A stretch of 64,000 bases of DNA from Dipteronia dyeriana. Taxonomy: Eukaryota > Streptophyta > Magnoliopsida > Sapindales > Sapindaceae. Positions within the stretch are counted from its first letter, which is position 1. Every line of letters begins with the position of its first letter. Positions 9,741 to 21,787 of this stretch are shown piece after piece. The stretch spans positions 66,823,253 to 66,887,252 of the forward strand of contig CM065297.1 of the NCBI GenBank assembly GCA_032871835.1, in the 5' to 3' direction. The translations under genes and the position numbers were made by a program. The notes under the pieces were generated by a model. That model was not told the DNA's origin, did not search any database, and worked only from the letters and a program-made list of their open reading frames with translations.

Positions 9741-11245
9741 TGTATGTTGAGATAGATTTTCTTAAAACCTATGTTTTCACATGCTCATGAGTTATATTTT
9801 TTTAGCTCTAAATCTAGGTCTATTTGTGCTTCAATTGATTGATTTTGATGATAAATACTTTCTACATGTGCTAAGTCTCTTTAATTGAATGTATATAGGA
9901 TTAGCACTATTAATTGTATACTTAGAGCCTATTATGATTTAGTTTAAAATTTTGTGAATACGTGCTCTATGATTGCTAGATAACTTTGTTGATAATATCT
10001 ATTGATTCCAGCATTTTTATTTAGTTCTATAGTCTTGAAAATGAGCCTCATGTATATGTGTTATTTCAAGCTTTAGTAGCATGAATGAAATCTAGGTCTT
10101 ATGACATCTATTTTGTGTTTTGCTTGTTCTAGGTTTTTGTTTATGTTTAAAGAACTAGCCTACAATGTTTTGAGTACTTTTATGCCTATGTCTAGTTCTT
10201 CATTAAGTGTACTTGATCCATGCATTTCATATGTACATGCATCATTTGTGTGATGACATGATATTAGGGTTATAAACTAGAATATCATACACCATGTGCT
10301 CATTGTCCCTTTCTAGTTTCCATAGAATATGTTGATCATAATGTTCTATGTTTCGTGCTTGTTTGCGCTTTGCATCCATTGATCACACTTAGAAAGTCAT
10401 TGTAAAAGGCATGAAGCCTTGGTTAGGGTTTTAGTGATCCAGCTAATCAAGCAAAGAAGACTTAGCTAGGATCAGGATGATCCAGATAGTTAAGCAAGAA
10501 GTCTTGGCTAGGATCGGGAGGATCTGAATAGTCATGCAAGAAATCTTCATAGAGGTGTAAGAGTAGCATCTCAGATAGGAAGTTGCTTTCGAGAGGTGTG
10601 AGAGTGGCATCTCAGATAGAAAGTAGGCAAAGTGTTTCACTAGCCCGTGGGTAGAATAAAAGGGATATCTTAGAGAGTGTATTATTGGATTGGTCACTTT
10701 TGAGGGTGTACTTTTATTCGTCATAGTGGAATACGGTTTTTTTATGGTTTTGGATTCAACCTATGGATGTTTTCTCTTCGGAGGTTTTACCGAGTAAAAA
10801 TGATGTGTCAAGTGACTCTATGCCTATCTCTTTTTATTTGTGTATGTGTTTGTTTGAATCTTGTTTGAATCATCATCCCTAAATATTCTTGTGACACAAG
10901 GTTAGAGTAAGTGTGATACGCAAACAACTCATTCGATCATAGTTGTATATTTATTTAATCTTGTGAATTAAATTATGTGTACATTGTAATTTACTAACTA
11001 GTACATGTTCATATTAGTCATGTATATATGTACATAAGTACTTGTTGGTTTAAGTTTTGAGTACTGTTTCTTCACTTGAAAATTGTAGACATTTGACAAA
11101 ACATGATCTATTGAATATTCTTGTCAATAGTCTATATATGCTTTCATTTGCTTTAACTGTTGTGACAGAAGTTATCTAGAGAGACAAACATCGGTTTTAT
11201 TCAAGGGATTGAAAAAGGTGCAAAAACCTATTCACCCCCTTTAGA
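9741..11245 (+). repeat. SIRE-like LTR fragment (type S2, copy 1)
   Basis: From about 10287 this matches the interrupted copy at 24455-36814, sharing for example CATAGAATATGTTGATCAT and GGATATCTTAGAGAGTGTAT. It ends in ACCTATTCACCCCC, the phrase near the 3' end of the other S1/S2 LTRs. The stretch before 10287 (TTTTGATGATAAATACTTTC) looks like the start of a SIRE-type LTR but has no partner here. It contains the empty sites for two insertions seen in copy 2. No gene lies in it. Confidence 0.65.
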
Positions 11246-12476
11246 TTAACTTTAGGCAATTTAACTGTGATTGTATATTTCACATTGGCACCTTTCATAA
11301 TTTCTATTTTCATCTTTTCTGACTTGCGAACTATCTCATCTTCAAATTCCTTCGATATCTTAAATAAGTCCTCCAAGTCTTTCAATGTTGTACTCTTTTG
11401 GAATTTAAGTCTCTCAATTTGTGCCTCCAATCCTTTGTTCTTGTCGAAGACTTCTCCATTCTTCTTGAGTGTACCATTTTCCACCTTGAGAGCATTTTTA
11501 TTTCAAATGTGAGCTTCTTGTTTAGCTTTTGAAGCTCATCCATCATTGCCATTTCTAAGGCTTCCTTGCCTTCTAACTTCTACTTCAAGAGTTGTACATT
11601 CTTCTTAAGGTCTTCCCTCATCTCTTCTTTCTCTCAGGAAGCTTCCTCTACTATCACATGAAATGTATTGTTTTCTTTCTTCAACAACTCCATTGCCAAC
11701 ATGAAGTCTTTTCCCACATCCATAAACTCCTTGTTCATCTATTCAAAAATTCTTCATTCTTCCTCAGAATTTCTTAGCTTCTCATCCTTGTCATCCTTCA
11801 AATCATTTGAGGATTTCACCGGTCTGGGCATTCTAAGATGGAAGCACTACTTAATGGTCGGGTCCTGGAGTCTAGAGACTTTTCTTTCTTTAATTGACAT
11901 GAGACTCCTTCATTGCTTTGAATTGTGAGATTATTTTCAAAAAAAGATTCTCTTACTTTGTTTGGCTAGCTAGGACATGATTGTTGATCTTCTGCTTACA
12001 TGCTTACTGTGAGGACTGGAGTATTTGCACGGTTTCCAGTTGAGAAGTTTGGATTCACTTATTTTCTTGAAGACTATCCTTCAAGAAGTCTCTCATCTCA
12101 TCTTCAAAGGATTTTGATTGGTATGATGAGATGGAGCCTTGATTAATATTCCACTCCATCTGGTACAAGTTTGCATAAGGTATGTAGCTTGGCCACAGAT
12201 TTTGCTTGAAGAAATCCATAAATTCCGTAAACACAAAGAAACAAAAATACTAAAAAGAAGTAAAACAAACAAAATAAACTAATTGAGTGCAGAGAGGGTT
12301 TATAACAAAGCCTAGATAGATTTAAAGTAGTTAGAATGACTTGGATTGTTATGCTCACAATGCACCCTTCCACTCTTTGGGTCGGGATATGTTGGATCGG
12401 TATGCTCATAACACATCCCTTCCATTCAAGATAGCTAGTTTTAGTTACCAATTGTGGGTATCTTGATACCATCTAA
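11246..12476 (-). other. Unclassified minus-strand coding remnant with coiled coil
   Basis: The clearest part is 11484-11246, rich in Lys, Glu and Leu (KSTTLKDLEDLFKISKEFED), which would form a coiled coil. Similar charged fragments in other minus-strand frames extend to about 11830. From 12000 to 12476 the frames are short and unrecognised. It could be the coiled-coil end of a SIRE-like gag or part of an unrelated broken gene. The sequence resumes at 21783 beyond Copia-A. Confidence 0.35.
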
Positions 12477-14715
12477 TGTTGGGGTTTATGCCCCTAAAGA
12501 TGTTATTTGTAAATGGATTTATGAAATAAATAAAAGGAAAAGTTCAATTCATTCTTGTTGTGTTGTTTATTTTATAACTTGTGCATATATTTAACATCCA
12601 AGATTGCCAGATGTAATCTCGAACTGTGTATATGTGTGTCATATACGGATGGATACAGTAAAAGACGTGCAATCTAAAGAGTCTATAGACAGCAAATAAA
12701 GCTGGGTACTTTATTTGTGGTTAATCTATAGTTGCGGTCCATTCCGTAATGTACGATGATTCTATCTTGAATCATTCATATGAGATATAGAAATGGAGGC
12801 ACCTTGTATGATGTGATCATATAAGACTGGGCCATGATCTATATGAATCTCTCACCAAGATCCGTTTACCGATGAGATTCGTATATATCAACTAATGATG
12901 GCTATATGTGGGTGATCTTAATCCTGAGTGTCTTATCGACTCCTTCAGGTTAGATCGTGGTCTTTGATATACCATAGGTGAGGTCGGATGTTGTTCCCGA
13001 TCAATATGCTTTGTATCTTAGGATTACGATTTGGCTTGTGGCTGGGAAGGTTTATACACAATAGTGGAATCCACTCCTTCTTGTGAGAAGTATATGGTAG
13101 TTCCATTAACGGTTGATTCGGGGCTTGAAAAATATGAGCGCTCTCCTAGTCCCGTAAGGAAATAGGATTTATTGTTCATTATAGAATCAACGGTACTTAA
13201 AGGATATATGTAATTACAGGGGTATAACGGATATTATGACCCAGATCTAATTATGAACTACTGCGGAGGATCACACCATATGTAATAGCTATATCGATAG
13301 ACACCGAGTTGTATCGGTCTGTGTAAAAGCGTCTACAATTGAGAGAGTGCAGCTTCGGGTTTTTAGTGGAATAACATCGGAGTTAATAATCAAGAAATAT
13401 TAATTAAAGAGTTTAATTAATGATTTCCATGATTAATGGAGCTCAAAATACTGTGGGTCCAATAGGTCCCTTTGTTAGCCCGATCGATTTAGGTAACAAG
13501 GGTCACGGTTAATTAATTGGATTGTCCAATTAATTGTGTTACGAAAGTGACACGTGTTTATTCGGGAATTAATTGAATAATGAGATTACTTAATTAATGA
13601 ATATTAATAGTTAAATTAATTAAATAATTAGATTATTTAATTATATTGATAATTATGAATTATTAATTAACTATTAATCGGAGGGTATTAGTTGATATAT
13701 GGATTTAAGTGAAGATAAAATAACAGGATTATTTTATTTTACTAAATCATTTATCTAAGTATTTGAATTTAAGTTTAAATTTAAAATACTTATTATCACT
13801 TTTAATATATTAGATATATTTGAAAGTGATAATTAAAAGATATATATCAATTATAACACAAGAGATTCCATTGGATGTAAATTGGTGTGTACACATATAT
13901 AAGTGTTTGTATAGGATACAAATATATTTATATATATGAGAAAAATAATAATAATAGAATTTGTATATGATACAAATTGCATGTGCATCAGTTGACTTGC
14001 ACGCAATTTGTATATGCACAAATGAGATATATATATATATATATATAACGCATGATGAGAATGGCAGAGAGACATATTTCTATTAAAAAAAATGCTTGCT
14101 CTGTTATCAAATCAGAGGGCGTGAAGATATATGTATATTTTTGTGAGCAGAGGCGTGAAGTTATATGTATATTTTTGTGAGCGGCGTAATATATATAGAT
14201 ATATTTGTAAGCAAGCAGGGTAATATATATATATATATATATATATATTGGTAAGTAAGCAACGTGATATACATATATTGGTAAGCAAGCAAATGATATA
14301 TATATATATATTGAACCATATCTGTCAATATATTTTTGCATGAGATGCAATCCATGTGTGCATGAAATCAATACACCAAATTGAGAAGAAAGAGTTTCTT
14401 CAAGTATTTCTCTACATCCTTCATTCAAGTTCCTGAGACAGTGATGCGCCCACACATAGTTACCAGATCCGGGAGATAGCGAGGAAGATCGAGTGGTTCA
14501 GACAAAAGCACATCGTAAAGTGAAGAAGCCTCCAAACTTTGGTATGTTCTTCTGATTTTTGTTGATTACAATTTCCTGTATATACATATTGTATGTATTA
14601 GTTCCGAAAAACAACTACGATCCAAAGTTCACTGGTCCCATATACAGATTATGATTTGTATATAAAAATTTAAAAACCTTGTTCTGCTGCGTGACCGGTG
14701 AATGGGGCTCCAACA
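12477..14715 (+). repeat. 5' LTR of Copia-A
   Basis: This is a 2239-base LTR from TGTTGGGGTTTATG to GGGGCTCCAACA. It is AT-rich with several (AT)n runs (about 14026-14047 and 14222-14250). Near its end is a conserved block GGGAGATAGCGAGGAAGATC shared by all six LTRs of this family. It carries an extra (AT)n-associated stretch near 14150-14200 that the 3' copy lacks. Confidence 0.95.
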
Positions 14716-16244
14716 ATTGGTATCAGAGCCAATTTTATTTTCGGAACATGAAATTGTTTTCGATGCTCCTATATGTATGATTGTGTAGGCACGATTTAAA
14801 TTGACTGTATGTTGTTTTTGTATGTATATTAATTTTTTTTTAATTTACAAAAACATGATTGATAGTTAATTATATGGTGCTGTGGATTTAGGGTCTATGG
14901 TTTTTTTTTCTGTTATTGTATTGTAAAAAAAAATGTAACCTATATTGAAGACCTAGAAAAATCGCGAAGAAGGAATCATGAGATGAATCGGAGTGACCTG
15001 AGGAGACAGGAAGACTCGGAAATTACAAGAAGACCAAGAACTGCCTTGGGAATTTTTTTGTAATTTTAGATTCAATTTTTTTTAGGTTAAATAATCCACA
15101 GTACTCGGTCAATTCATATATGCTTTACATTATGTGATGATAAAAGCATTGTCATGCATACGTATGTCATTTAGATTAGATGTGCCTACACAAATATATT
15201 TGATATGTCATACATGCATCATAGCTTGATATTTTATGTATTTTTTTTTAATGTGATTAAAATGGGTAATGTACATAATTGGCTATGAATAATGAGATTA
15301 GTTTTTAATGGTTAGAAAACTTGATAATTCTCATTAATATTAATCTAGTTATTAAAGAGTTTAATAAGTTAGATTAATAGGGTCATTTATTGTAATTAGG
15401 ATTAATATGATTAATTTCTTAATAATAAATGATCCAAATAAAGTGTTAGGGTTTTAATAGTTAAAACTTGGTAAACACTAACATAATAATCTAACCCTAG
15501 TAAATAGTTTACAAAGGCTTAGATTATTCACTAATAGATTAGATTTTTAATTGTTAAAAATCATTAATAATTTATTAGTTAATTAGAATTTCGTTCTAAT
15601 TAGTTAATGCGCTAGATAACTTGATTAATGTTAGTCGTTTAATCCTGTAGAGTCTAGGTGCATTAACGGTTAATAGAAAACCCTAATTTTAAAATAGTGA
15701 GTGGGAGAGGGATATATGACATATATATCCTGCGGTCTCAATCATTAGTTCAACACCGTGAGATCTGAGTGTGGCCTCGTGACGGCTTTGCTTTCGTCCT
15801 CCCTAAGGAGGGTTTCCACAAAGGTCAATACCAAGGTTGACTTCCTAACGGATAGGATTTCGGAGGGTATTTAGGGATTGACCGACCCTAAGGCGGTAAT
15901 TCTAGAGTTAAGCTCGTGAGATCGGAAATGATGGGTTACACTCACGAAGGTTTTGATTAAGTTTGTTAATTAAAAACCTGACTGAATGAATGATGGTTGA
16001 ATCATATGGAATAAGAGTTATTCTAAAAAATCATTTGATTGAGAATGTCTCGGTCTAACATGCAAAGACTTGATCGACCCTAAGGCGGCACTTCTTTGTG
16101 GTATGTTGGATTGTCGTGGTATAGCAACTAGTTTTAGGGTAGTTCTAGTTCATTAAACATGTTCATGCATCATGTTTAAGTTTATGCCAAAGCACTCGCA
16201 CTTGTTTTAAATAAATGACTGAATGAAGGTTTAATTTATTTCAG
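14542..16244 (+). other. Candidate leader intron of Copia-A
   Basis: A donor-like GTATGT follows CCTCCAAACTTTG inside the LTR, and an acceptor TTTATTTCAG ends five bases before the gag ATG at 16250. All six family LTRs keep GTA at the donor and most have GTAAG or GTATG. Splicing would remove the LTR end, the primer site and the whole leader from the gag message. This is inference from sequence only. Confidence 0.4.
14718..14730 (+). other. Primer binding site of Copia-A (initiator-Met tRNA)
   Basis: TGGTATCAGAGCC lies two bases after the LTR end and is the complement of the plant initiator methionine tRNA 3' end, the usual primer of plant copia elements. Confidence 0.93.
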
Positions 16245-16249
16245 TAATA
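14731..16249 (+). other. Untranslated leader of Copia-A with a duplicated conserved motif
   Basis: The leader is about 1.5 kb with no coding frame, and most of it is conserved in Copia-B. The phrase CGACCCTAAGGCGG occurs twice, within 15880-15903 and 16072-16095, 192 bases apart, each followed by an ACTTCT- or AATTCT-like end. Conservation across elements suggests an RNA function such as packaging or dimerisation, which is untested. Confidence 0.7.
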
Positions 16250-19200
16250 ATGTCTTCTGCATTACTTCAAATTCTCACAAACGACAAATTAACTGATGAT
16301 AACTACACTAAGTGGAAACTTAACATTAATGCAATATTGGTCACCAAAGACCTCAAGTTTGTGCTTACAGAGGAATGTCCTCCAGTGCCTGCTGCAAATG
16401 CCACACGATCTGTTCGAGAGGCATACAAGCGAAGGGGAAGCCCAAACCCAAGAAAGCTCAAAGCAAGAAGAAATCCAAGAAAGGTAAATATGATTTACTT
16501 GTTCTTGAGTCATGTTTAGTGGAAGATGATTCTTCGCCCTGGATAGTTGATTCAGGGGCCACTAACCATGTTTGTTCTTCTTTACAATGGACTGATTCTT
16601 GGACACATCTAGAGGAGCAAACCTTCTCAATATGTGTAGAGTCAAGGGATGTCGTGTCGGCACGAGCAGTAGGCGTAATTAGATTACGTTTTTGTAATAA
16701 TTATATATTGTTGGACAATGTATTTTATATTCATGGATTTAGATGGAATTTGATTTCCATTTCTAAGTTGTTAGAACAAAAATATTCTATTTCTTTTAAT
16801 AATAAGTCTGTTATTATTAGAAAGAATGGTCTGAATATTTGTTCAGGAATTAATGAAAACAATTTATATGTGTTAAGACCGTTAATACATACTACACTAC
16901 TAAACACCGAAATGTTTAAGGTTGCAAAACCAAAAACTAAACGACATAAGATTTCTCCAGATAATGACATGTATCTTTGACATCTAAGGCTTGGTCATAT
17001 CAACCTTGACCGAATAGACAGACTAGTAAAAAGCGAAACTTTAAGTGAGTTAATGGTTGGCACATTACCTGTGTGCGAATCTTGTCTGGAAGGTAAGATG
17101 ACTAAGAGACCTTTTACTAGAAAAGGGCTTAGACCTAAAGAACCGCCAGAGCTTATACATACAGATGTCTTTGGACCGATGAATGTTAAAGCTAGGGGTT
17201 TACCTTTATAGGTGACTACTCAAGATACGGATACGTATACCTAATGCAACAAAAATCGGAAACATTTGAAATGTTCAAAGAATTTTGAGCTGAAGTTGAG
17301 AATCAATTAGGTAGGACTATCAAGTCACTGCGATCGGATCGTGGAGGTGAGTACCTTGACCAAGAGTTTGAAGACTTTATGGTCAAGCATAGGATAGTTT
17401 CCCAACTCACAGCTCCCGGTACACCTCAGCAAAATGGTGTAGCGGAGAGTAGAAATAGAACCCTAATAGAAATGGTGAGATCTATGATTAGTTTCTACCA
17501 AATTTCTTCTGGGGATATGCGTTACAAACAGTGGCATACATTTTGAATATGGTGCCATCCAAATATGTTCCTAAGACTCCCCTAGAGTTGTGGAATGGTC
17601 GTAAAGCTAGTTTGCCATATTTACGCATATGGGGGTGTCCAGCACACGTGCTGAAGAACATAACTGGAAAGCTAGACTCCAAGTCTATGGTCTGCCTATT
17701 TATAGGAAACTCCAAGGAGACCAGAGGTGGACACATCTATAGTCCTGAAGATAACAAAGTATTTGTATCAACAAATGCAATATTTCTTGAGGACAGTTAT
17801 ATTAGTGACGATAAACCTCGGTCTAAGATTGTATTGAATGAGTTGGAGCCTGGTGAGACTAGTGCTTCATCAACAAGAGTTGTTGATCCACAAACATCTG
17901 AGAGTCAGATGGTTCCTGATCAGGAAACACTACCACCTAGACATTGTGAGAGGGTTATGAGACAACCTAAACGCTATTTAGGTATAAGTGAGGGACAAAG
18001 TGTTGTCTCTGCTGATCGTGTTGATGCTTCATTGACATTTAAGAATGCAATGGAAGATCCTGATAAAGATAAATGGCTTAAAGCCATAAATCTCAAGATG
18101 GAGTCCATGTACTCTAACTCAGTGTGGGATCTTGTAGACTTACCGGATGGGGTAAAACCCATAGGGTGTAAGTGGATATACAAGAGAAAGAGAGGAGTAG
18201 ACGGGAAGGTAGAGACCTTCAAGGCAAGGCTAGTGGACAAGGGTTATACCCAGAAAGAGAGTGTCGATTATAAAGAGACCTTCTCGCTAGTTGCCATGTT
18301 TAAGTCTATTAGATTCTCTTATCCATTGCTGCCTATTTCGATTACAAAATTTGGCAAATGGACGTCAAGACTGTATTCTTGAATGGCAATCTTGATGAGA
18401 GCATCTATATGATGTAACGAGAGGGATTTGTGTCTCCAAATCAAGAGCAAAAGGTTTGCAAGCTGCAAAGAACCATCTATGGACTTAAGCAAGCTTCTAG
18501 ATCTTGGAACATTAGGTTTGATGATGTGATCAAAACCTATTGCTTCGAGTAGAACGTCGATGAGCCTTGTGTCTACAAACGCATCATTGATAAAAAAAGT
18601 AGTTTTCTTGGTCCTATACGTAGATGATATCCTACTCATTGGGAATGATGTGGGAGTGTTGTCTGATGAAAAGGGTTGGCTGGCTAGCCAATTCCAAATT
18701 AAAGATTTGGGAGAGGCGAGTTATGTTTTAGGGATCCAACTTATAAGGGATCGTAAGAACAAACTCATAGCACCGTCTCAGGCATTATATATCGATAAGA
18801 TTCTTGTGCGATTTTCGATGCAAAACTCCAAGAAAAGGTAATTTACCTTCAAGGCATGGAGTTTACTTGTCTGAGGAACAGTGTCCTAAGACACCTCAAG
18901 AAGTTGAGGATATGAGACGTGTACCCTATGCATCGGCAGTAGGTAGTCTCATGTATGCTATGTTATGCATGAGACCGGACATCTGCTTTGCAGTGGGAGT
19001 AGTCGGCAGATACTAGTCCAACCCAGGATTAGATCATTAGGTTTCTGTCAAGACTACTCTCAAGTACCTTTGGATAACGAGAAGTTATATGCTAGTGTCT
19101 TCCTGGCAGGATTTGATCCCGTTAGGATACACGGATTCTGATTTTTAGTCAGATAGGGATTCTAGGAAATCCACGTCTGGATCAGTATTCACCCTGAGTG

Positions 19201-19605
19201 GTGGTGCCATTGTGTGGAGAAGGATCAAGCAATCTTGCATTACTGACTCCACCATAGAAGCCAAATATATAGCTGTTTGTGAAGCTGCTAAAGAGGCTGT
19301 TTGGCTCTGTAAGTTCTTGAGTGATCTGGAAGTTGTTCCAGACCTGGATAAGCCCATCATACTTTATTGTGATAACAGTGGTGCTATGGACAATTCCAAA
19401 GAACCAAGAATCCACAAGAGAGGGAAGCATATAGAGAGAAAGTATCATCTCATTAGAGAAATAATGTAGAGAGGAGATGAGATTGTCACAAAGATAGCCT
19501 CACAAGACAATCATGTTGATCCATTTACAAAGACCTTACCGGCTAAAGTGTTTTTGGGTCACCTAGATGGTCTAGGGTTACGAGACATGCCTCACATGCT
19601 TTAGT
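16250..19605 (+). pseudogene. Copia-A gag-pol remnant
   Basis: Gag starts MSSALLQILTNDKLTDDNY at 16250. About 0.5 kb of gag, including most of the capsid region present in Copia-B, is deleted near 16432. The protease keeps WIVDSGATNHVC with the DSGA active site. Integrase has the GAG-pre-integrase block (LGHINLDRI), HTDVFG, RSDRGGEY and NGVAESRN, so the D-D-E residues survive, but a deletion and frameshift near 17205 break it. RT reads KPIGCKWIYKRK and keeps LYVDDILLIGND. RNase H has DRDSRKSTSGSVF and ends DPFTKTLPAK. At least six stops or frameshifts make it non-functional. Confidence 0.93.
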
Positions 19606-19618
19606 GCAAGTGGGAGAT
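19606..19618 (+). other. Polypurine tract of Copia-A
   Basis: GCAAGTGGGAGAT abuts the start of the 3' LTR and is identical in Copia-B, as expected for the plus-strand primer of reverse transcription. Confidence 0.85.
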
Positions 19619-21782
19619 TGTTGGGGTCTATGCCTCTAAATATGTAATTTGTAAATGGATTTATGAAATGAATAAAAGGAAAAGTTCAATTCATTCTTGT
19701 TGTGTTGTTTATTTTATAACTTGTGCATATATTTAACATCCAAGATTGCCAGATGTAATCTCAAACTGTGTATATGAGTGTCATATACGGATGGATACAG
19801 TAAGAGATGTGCCATCTAAAAAGTCCATAGATAACAAATAAAGCTGGGTACTTTATTTGTAATTAATCTATAGTTGTGGTCCATTCCGTAATGTACGATG
19901 ATTCTATCCTAAGTCATTCATATGAGATATGGGAATGGAGGCACCTTGTATGATGTGATCATATAAGACAGGGCCATGATCTATTTGAATCTCTCACCAA
20001 TATCCATTTACCGATGAGATTCATATATGTGGTTGATCTTAATATTGAGTGTTTTATCAACTCCTTCAGGTTAGATCGTGGTCTTTGATATACCATGGGT
20101 GAGGTCGGATGCTGTTCCAGATCAATGTGCTCCGTATGTTGGGATTACGGTTTGGCTTGTGGCTAGGAAGGTTTGTACACAATAGTGGAATCCACTCCTT
20201 CTTGTGAGAAGTAGATGGTAGTTCCCTTAAGGGTTGATTCGGGGCTTGGATAATATGAGCGCTCTTCTAGTCCCATAAGGAAATAGGATTAATTGTTTAT
20301 TATAAAATCAACGGTACTTAAAGGATATATGTAATGAGAGGGGTATACGGACATTATGACCCAGCTCTAATTATGAACTACTGTGGAGGATCACACCATG
20401 TGTAATAGCTATATCGATGGACACCGAGTTGTATTGGTCTGTGTAAAAGCGTCTACAGTTAAGAGAGTGCATCTTCGAGTTTTTAGTGGAATAACACTAG
20501 AGTTAATAATCAAGGAATATTAATTAAAGAGTTTAATTAATGATTTCGATGATTATTGGAGCTCAAAATACTATGGGTCCATTAGGTCCCCTTGCTAGCC
20601 TGATCGATTTAGGTAACATGGGTCACGGTTAATTAATTGGATTGTCTAATTAATTATGTTACGAAAGTGACACGTGTTTATTCAGAAATTAATTGAACAA
20701 TGAGATTATTTAATTAATTAATGTTAATAGTTAAATTAATTAAATAATTAGATTATTTAATTATATTGATAATTATGAATTATTAATTAACTATTAATTG
20801 GAGGGTGTTAGTTGATATATGGATTTAGGTGAAGATAAAATAATAGGATTATTTTATTTTACTAAATCATTTATCTAAGTATTTGAATTTAAGTTAAAAT
20901 TTAAAATACTTATATCACTTTTAATATATTAGATATATTTAAAAAGGATAATTAAACGATATCAATTATAACACAAGAGATTGCATTGGATGTAAATTGG
21001 TGTGTACACATATATAAATGTTTATATAGGATACAAATATATTTATATATATGAGAAAAAAAAAATAGAATTTGTATATGATACAAATTGCATGTGCATC
21101 AGTTGACTTGCACGCAATTTGTATATGTACAAATGAGATATATATAATGAATGATGAGAATGGCAGAGAGACATATTTCTATTAATAATAAAAAATGCTT
21201 GCTCTGTTATCAAATCAGAGGGCGTGAAGATATATGTATATTTTTGTGAGCGGTGTAATATATATAGATATATTATTATATATATATATATATTGGTAAG
21301 TAGGCAACGTGATATACATATATTGGTAAGCAAGCAGAATGATATATATATATTTTTTGAACCACATCTGTCAATATATTTTTGCATGAGATGCAATTCA
21401 TGTGTGCATGAAATCAATACACCAAATTGAGAAGAAAGAGTTTCTTCAAGTATTTCTCTACATCCTCCATTCAAGTTCTGAGACCGTGACGTGCCCACAC
21501 ATAGTTACTAGATCCGGGAGATAGCGAGGAAGATCGAGTGGTTCAGACAGTAGCACATAGTATTTCAGACAGGAGCACATCGTAAAGTGAAGGAGCCTCC
21601 AAACGTTGGTATGTTCTTTTGATTTTTGTTGATTACAATTTCCTGTATGTACATATTGTATGTATTAGTTCTAAAAGATAACAACAATCCAAAGTTCACT
21701 GGTCCCATAAACAGATTATGAAATGTATATAAAAATTTTAAAACCTAGTTCCGATGCGTGACCAGTGAACGGGGTTCCAACA
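19619..21782 (+). repeat. 3' LTR of Copia-A
   Basis: 2164 bases from TGTTGGGGTCTATG to GGTTCCAACA, followed by the target duplication TCTAA. It carries a 22-base partial duplication of TTCAGACAGxAGCACAT at 21542-21585 that the 5' LTR lacks. Confidence 0.95.
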
Positions 21783-21787
21783 TCTAA

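Larger units (their letters stand above)
12477..21782 (+). mobile_element. Copia-A, full-length Ty1/copia retrotransposon with 5-base target duplication
   Basis: The element is bounded by TGTTGGGG...CCAACA LTRs and flanked by TCTAA at 12472-12476 and again at 21783-21787. It has a tRNA-iMet primer site, a 1.5-kb leader, a gag-pol remnant in the copia order protease-integrase-RT-RNase H, and a polypurine tract. Total length is 9306 bases. The two LTRs differ by scattered substitutions and indels, and the coding region has stops and a gag deletion, so the insertion is old and inactive. Confidence 0.95.

Noticed and set aside
13810..14455. Open frames rich in Ile-Tyr repeats (also at 21043-21498, 28022-28510 and 45066-45445)
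   Set aside because: They are translations of (AT)n runs inside LTRs and S1 sequences, with no protein family and no conservation beyond the repeat.
14718..14730. tRNA gene signals at the TGGTATCAGAGCC sites
   Set aside because: These are retrotransposon primer sites complementary to a tRNA end. No cloverleaf can be formed around them.
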